64,000 nt of DNA from Argyresthia goedartella (Eukaryota > Arthropoda > Insecta > Lepidoptera > Argyresthiidae). Positions 61,714 through 64,000 of the stretch are shown here, piece after piece; position 1 is the first letter of the stretch, and each line of letters opens with the position of its first letter. The stretch covers positions 4,476,501 through 4,540,500 of the forward strand of contig OX463820.1 in NCBI GenBank assembly GCA_949825045.1, in the 5' to 3' direction. Under the pieces are notes generated by a model. It saw only the letters and a list, made by a program, of their open reading frames with translations, was not told the origin of the DNA and did no database searches. Position numbers and translations under genes: made by a program.

Positions 61714-63363
61714 AATGCCAATGTTCTCATAATGCGATGACTTGAGTGCATCGCTTAGCTAATGGATACATAACATTATTATCACACGCCCTACCGTATA
61801 CGATATTAATACGTAATCAGTATGTATGTGCGGAACTCCCTAATACAATCTCAAAATATGTGTTACCGTTGCGCTGCGTTCATTGTCTTAGCATTAACTA
61901 TAAATGGTTATGTCTGGGTCCATCGTCACCCAAATCGTTTCTGGGAACTAAAATTCTTTTTTTTAAATCACATTTGATAATTTTGAGCAACTAGTTATTT
62001 GACGAAACGCAAGTAACAGTACGTTCGCCGATTCTTAATGCAAACAGTATTTGTGATATCAATTGGCAAGTTATAATTGAATAAGTAAATATCAATATTA
62101 GGTAAAGCGAAAAATTATCGGCAAGCGCAATAAGAATTTATTACAACTAAAGACATTATATTACAGAAAAATACAAATCCTGTTATCGTCACGCTTCAAA
62201 AATAAATAAAATCGTTAAACAAAACATTAATTACAGCTTATTATACAACATTAATATTTATTCCAGTATTTTACAATAACCTTATGGAACTGTTCTGTAT
62301 ATGTCACCTATATGTCGATAGTTGACTAACTAACGAGAAAAAAAGGTTAGTTTATCAACTAACGGTTTCGACTATCTTAAGGTAATATCATACCTACCGT
62401 CATTTTATATCTAGAAGAATATCTTACATTTGATACCAATTACATCCGAGTCAATTACTACACATACATTAAATAAAAATGCCAGCATTTTTACGGGAAA
62501 CCGATAAATACTTTCCGGGTAAGCTCTTTCGTAGTCGTAAATGCACAAAAAACATTGACATACCTAAACTTTCTCCCTACAGCATTTGCATTTTCGGGAT
62601 GTACAGATCGGTCAACTAAAGCTGGCACGTTCAACACATTTACATGTTCCGCTTGTTTAGTGTCTGCGCGTAAGCGCGCTGCGTGACGTTGCACTGCATG
62701 GGTGGCATGGGCATCAAGAATAGTCTGTCTCTCTCTTGCGCGCAGTAAAACTCAAGTAAGAGGAGACAGTTATTGTTTTGCTTTTGCTACTGCTTATAAA
62801 TATAGAGTGATCTTTTTTGCATTCGTGTCACGTGTCAATCGACGCGCGTTATTGTGATTATTTACATATTTCGAGGTAAGAATAAAATCATTCATTTTCA
62901 AACATACTTTATAGTGAAATTGCATTAGTGTGAGTACTGTGAACGTGCCAGCTTTAGTTAACCGTGTAGGAAGCAGGAATAATTACGCGTCGCAAAAGTA
63001 TTCGAATCGAACTGTCAGTGACTCTTATAAGGAATGACATAAGGTTCATTTTATCTTAACTCGAACACTTTTTCACTCTGGTAATTGTTCCTGCTTGAGC
63101 CACTGATCTCTGTAAACACTGAGACTACTGCTAGTATAGATTTGATTAAATTGGCACCCTCTACCTCACTTGCGCTATCTAAGTCCCATAACACTTCACG
63201 ACCTTCGCACGAGGTTCCCTTCATCATCATAACTGCAATGCACCATCAGCAACCGCTGTCCAGCGACTCATCCGCCATGTCGATCGTCCACTGCTCGTTT
63301 GCTACGACACTCGTTGCCGTGGCGTCGCGTTCAGGCGTCATCGTGCGAGGCTCGGTCTTGGTG
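61714..63363. other. Intergenic or 3' UTR stretch
   Basis: Part of this may be the 3' UTR of the coiled-coil gene ending at 63364 (minus). A 20-bp perfect inverted repeat (aactaaagctggcacgttca) occurs at 62614-62633 and 62940-62959. No other gene is supported. Confidence 0.4.
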
Positions 63364-63474
63364 TCACAGCTCCTTCAGCAGCGCCGACTTGGCGTTCTTC
63401 AGTTTGTCGAGCCGCTTGGTGAGGTGGCTGTTCTCTGTCTCCAACTCCTCCGCGCGGTTCAGTGCTTCCCGGTG
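63364..63474 (-). CDS. Last coding exon of an unidentified coiled-coil protein
   Basis: On the minus strand an acceptor CCTCCTCAG precedes 36 codons and a stop: HREALNRAEELETENSHLTK, then RLDKLKNAKSALLKEL. The heptad pattern (L at regular spacing, many E/K) is a coiled coil or leucine zipper, here at the C-terminus. The frame enters in phase 0. The higher GC content than the flanks also fits coding DNA. Candidate families include bZIP-like or leucine-zipper scaffold proteins, but I cannot decide. Upstream exons would lie beyond the right edge. Confidence 0.6.
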   Translation of the reverse strand, partial: HREALNRAEELETENSHLTKRLDKLKNAKSALLKEL

Positions 63475-64000
63475 CTGAGGAGGTAACAGTCGTAAGATAA
63501 AACATAAGGGGAATAATGAAACATAACCATGAACAGCGGAATTACCTAAAATGAGCGAAATCATATCGAAAATTATTGAATTTTTAAGCCAACGCTTATT
63601 GGCTAAACAAATACTGCCTAGGCAAAGGTGATCGCTTTTTATCCTTAGTGTTAAGTTGAACAACAAAATCCAAGGCTCGTTTTGTATGTTACTCGAGTTT
63701 CCAAGTTGCTGTTTTGCAGATTTCTAGTCACGCAATTCAGAAATTTTGTCAGAAAAGACCCGTATAGCGCCCACGTTTAACCAGTAAGTACTCTATTTTG
63801 CGTCACATGGGGCTTGCCTTTCGCCGCAGCTATGGATATAAGTCAAAATTTCTTTATCACTGTAGATGTTTACATAAACATAGCAAAAGTAATTTGTTGC
63901 GACTCTACATTGGACCACGGTGGGAGAAGTAGATCTGGAGTACATTGGACCGCTGTGGGAGAAGAAGATATGGAGATTGTTATTCGGTTCGTTTTATATT
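63475..64000 (-). other. Intron of the coiled-coil gene with a repeat copy
   Basis: If the exon above is real, this is its intron. About 63840-63960 carries the tail family gtcaaaatttctttatcact ... ctctacattggaccacggtg, with cattggaccgctgtgggaga repeated in tandem. It is related to 36243-36345 and 41110-41230. Confidence 0.5.

Overview
The window looks like nuclear DNA of an insect, most probably a moth or butterfly (Lepidoptera). Genes are AT-rich and split by introns with GT..AG borders. The transposon mix (CR1/jockey-type and RNase-H-bearing LINEs, BEL/Pao, hAT, tRNA-derived SINEs, short palindromic elements) fits that group. The order is inferred from gene and repeat style, not proven.

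Host genes, left to right. (1) Thioredoxin reductase, minus strand, two 5' exons (3723-3822 and 2346-2566); the rest lies beyond the left edge or is unrecognised. (2) A short-chain dehydrogenase of the C-signal/sniffer-like type, plus strand, complete in five exons (3947-4063, 37829-37880, 38414-38604, 39331-39480, 46720-46944; 244 aa). Its start codon is 124 bp from that of thioredoxin reductase, so the two probably share a promoter. (3) A 1759-aa multi-zinc-finger protein with an ING-type PHD finger, minus strand, in one coding exon (51077-56356). (4) Mediator subunit MED19, plus strand, three exons (57246-58919), divergent from (3). (5) The last coding exon of an unidentified coiled-coil protein, minus strand (63364-63474). 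Two weaker candidates are a short F-box-like gene (49864-50538) and an isolated 69-nt exon (47111-47179, minus).

Most of the rest is mobile DNA. Intron 1 of the dehydrogenase is 33.8 kb and holds two nests. In the first, a repeat (halves at 11581-11722 and 24687-24729) was split by a near full-length minus-strand LINE. That LINE was then split by a second, largely intact plus-strand LINE (14779-19910, TSD tcaag) and by a 5'-truncated third LINE (about 20830-23518) flanked by 287-bp direct repeats. In the second, a hAT transposon (24929-35664, 8-bp TSD ccctcatg) has its transposase split by a BEL/Pao element (28505-35359). The BEL/Pao copy has two 275-bp LTRs that I read as identical, a 5-bp TSD (ctaag) and an uninterrupted 1773-codon gag-pol frame, so it is very young.

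Other repeat families include a palindromic foldback array (7195-8545, with relatives at 1-125 and 10545-10740), a pair of 146-bp palindromic elements (2945-3090 and 36639-36784), related tRNA-derived SINEs (37900-38190, 45366-45628), and nested LINE relics at 41.1-44.3 kb. I see no prokaryotic features, no CRISPR array and no convincing functional tRNA or rRNA gene. Nothing here is clearly a new molecular system. The best material is the layered transposon history, the unusual direct repeats around one LINE, the palindromic array, and the compact divergent promoter.
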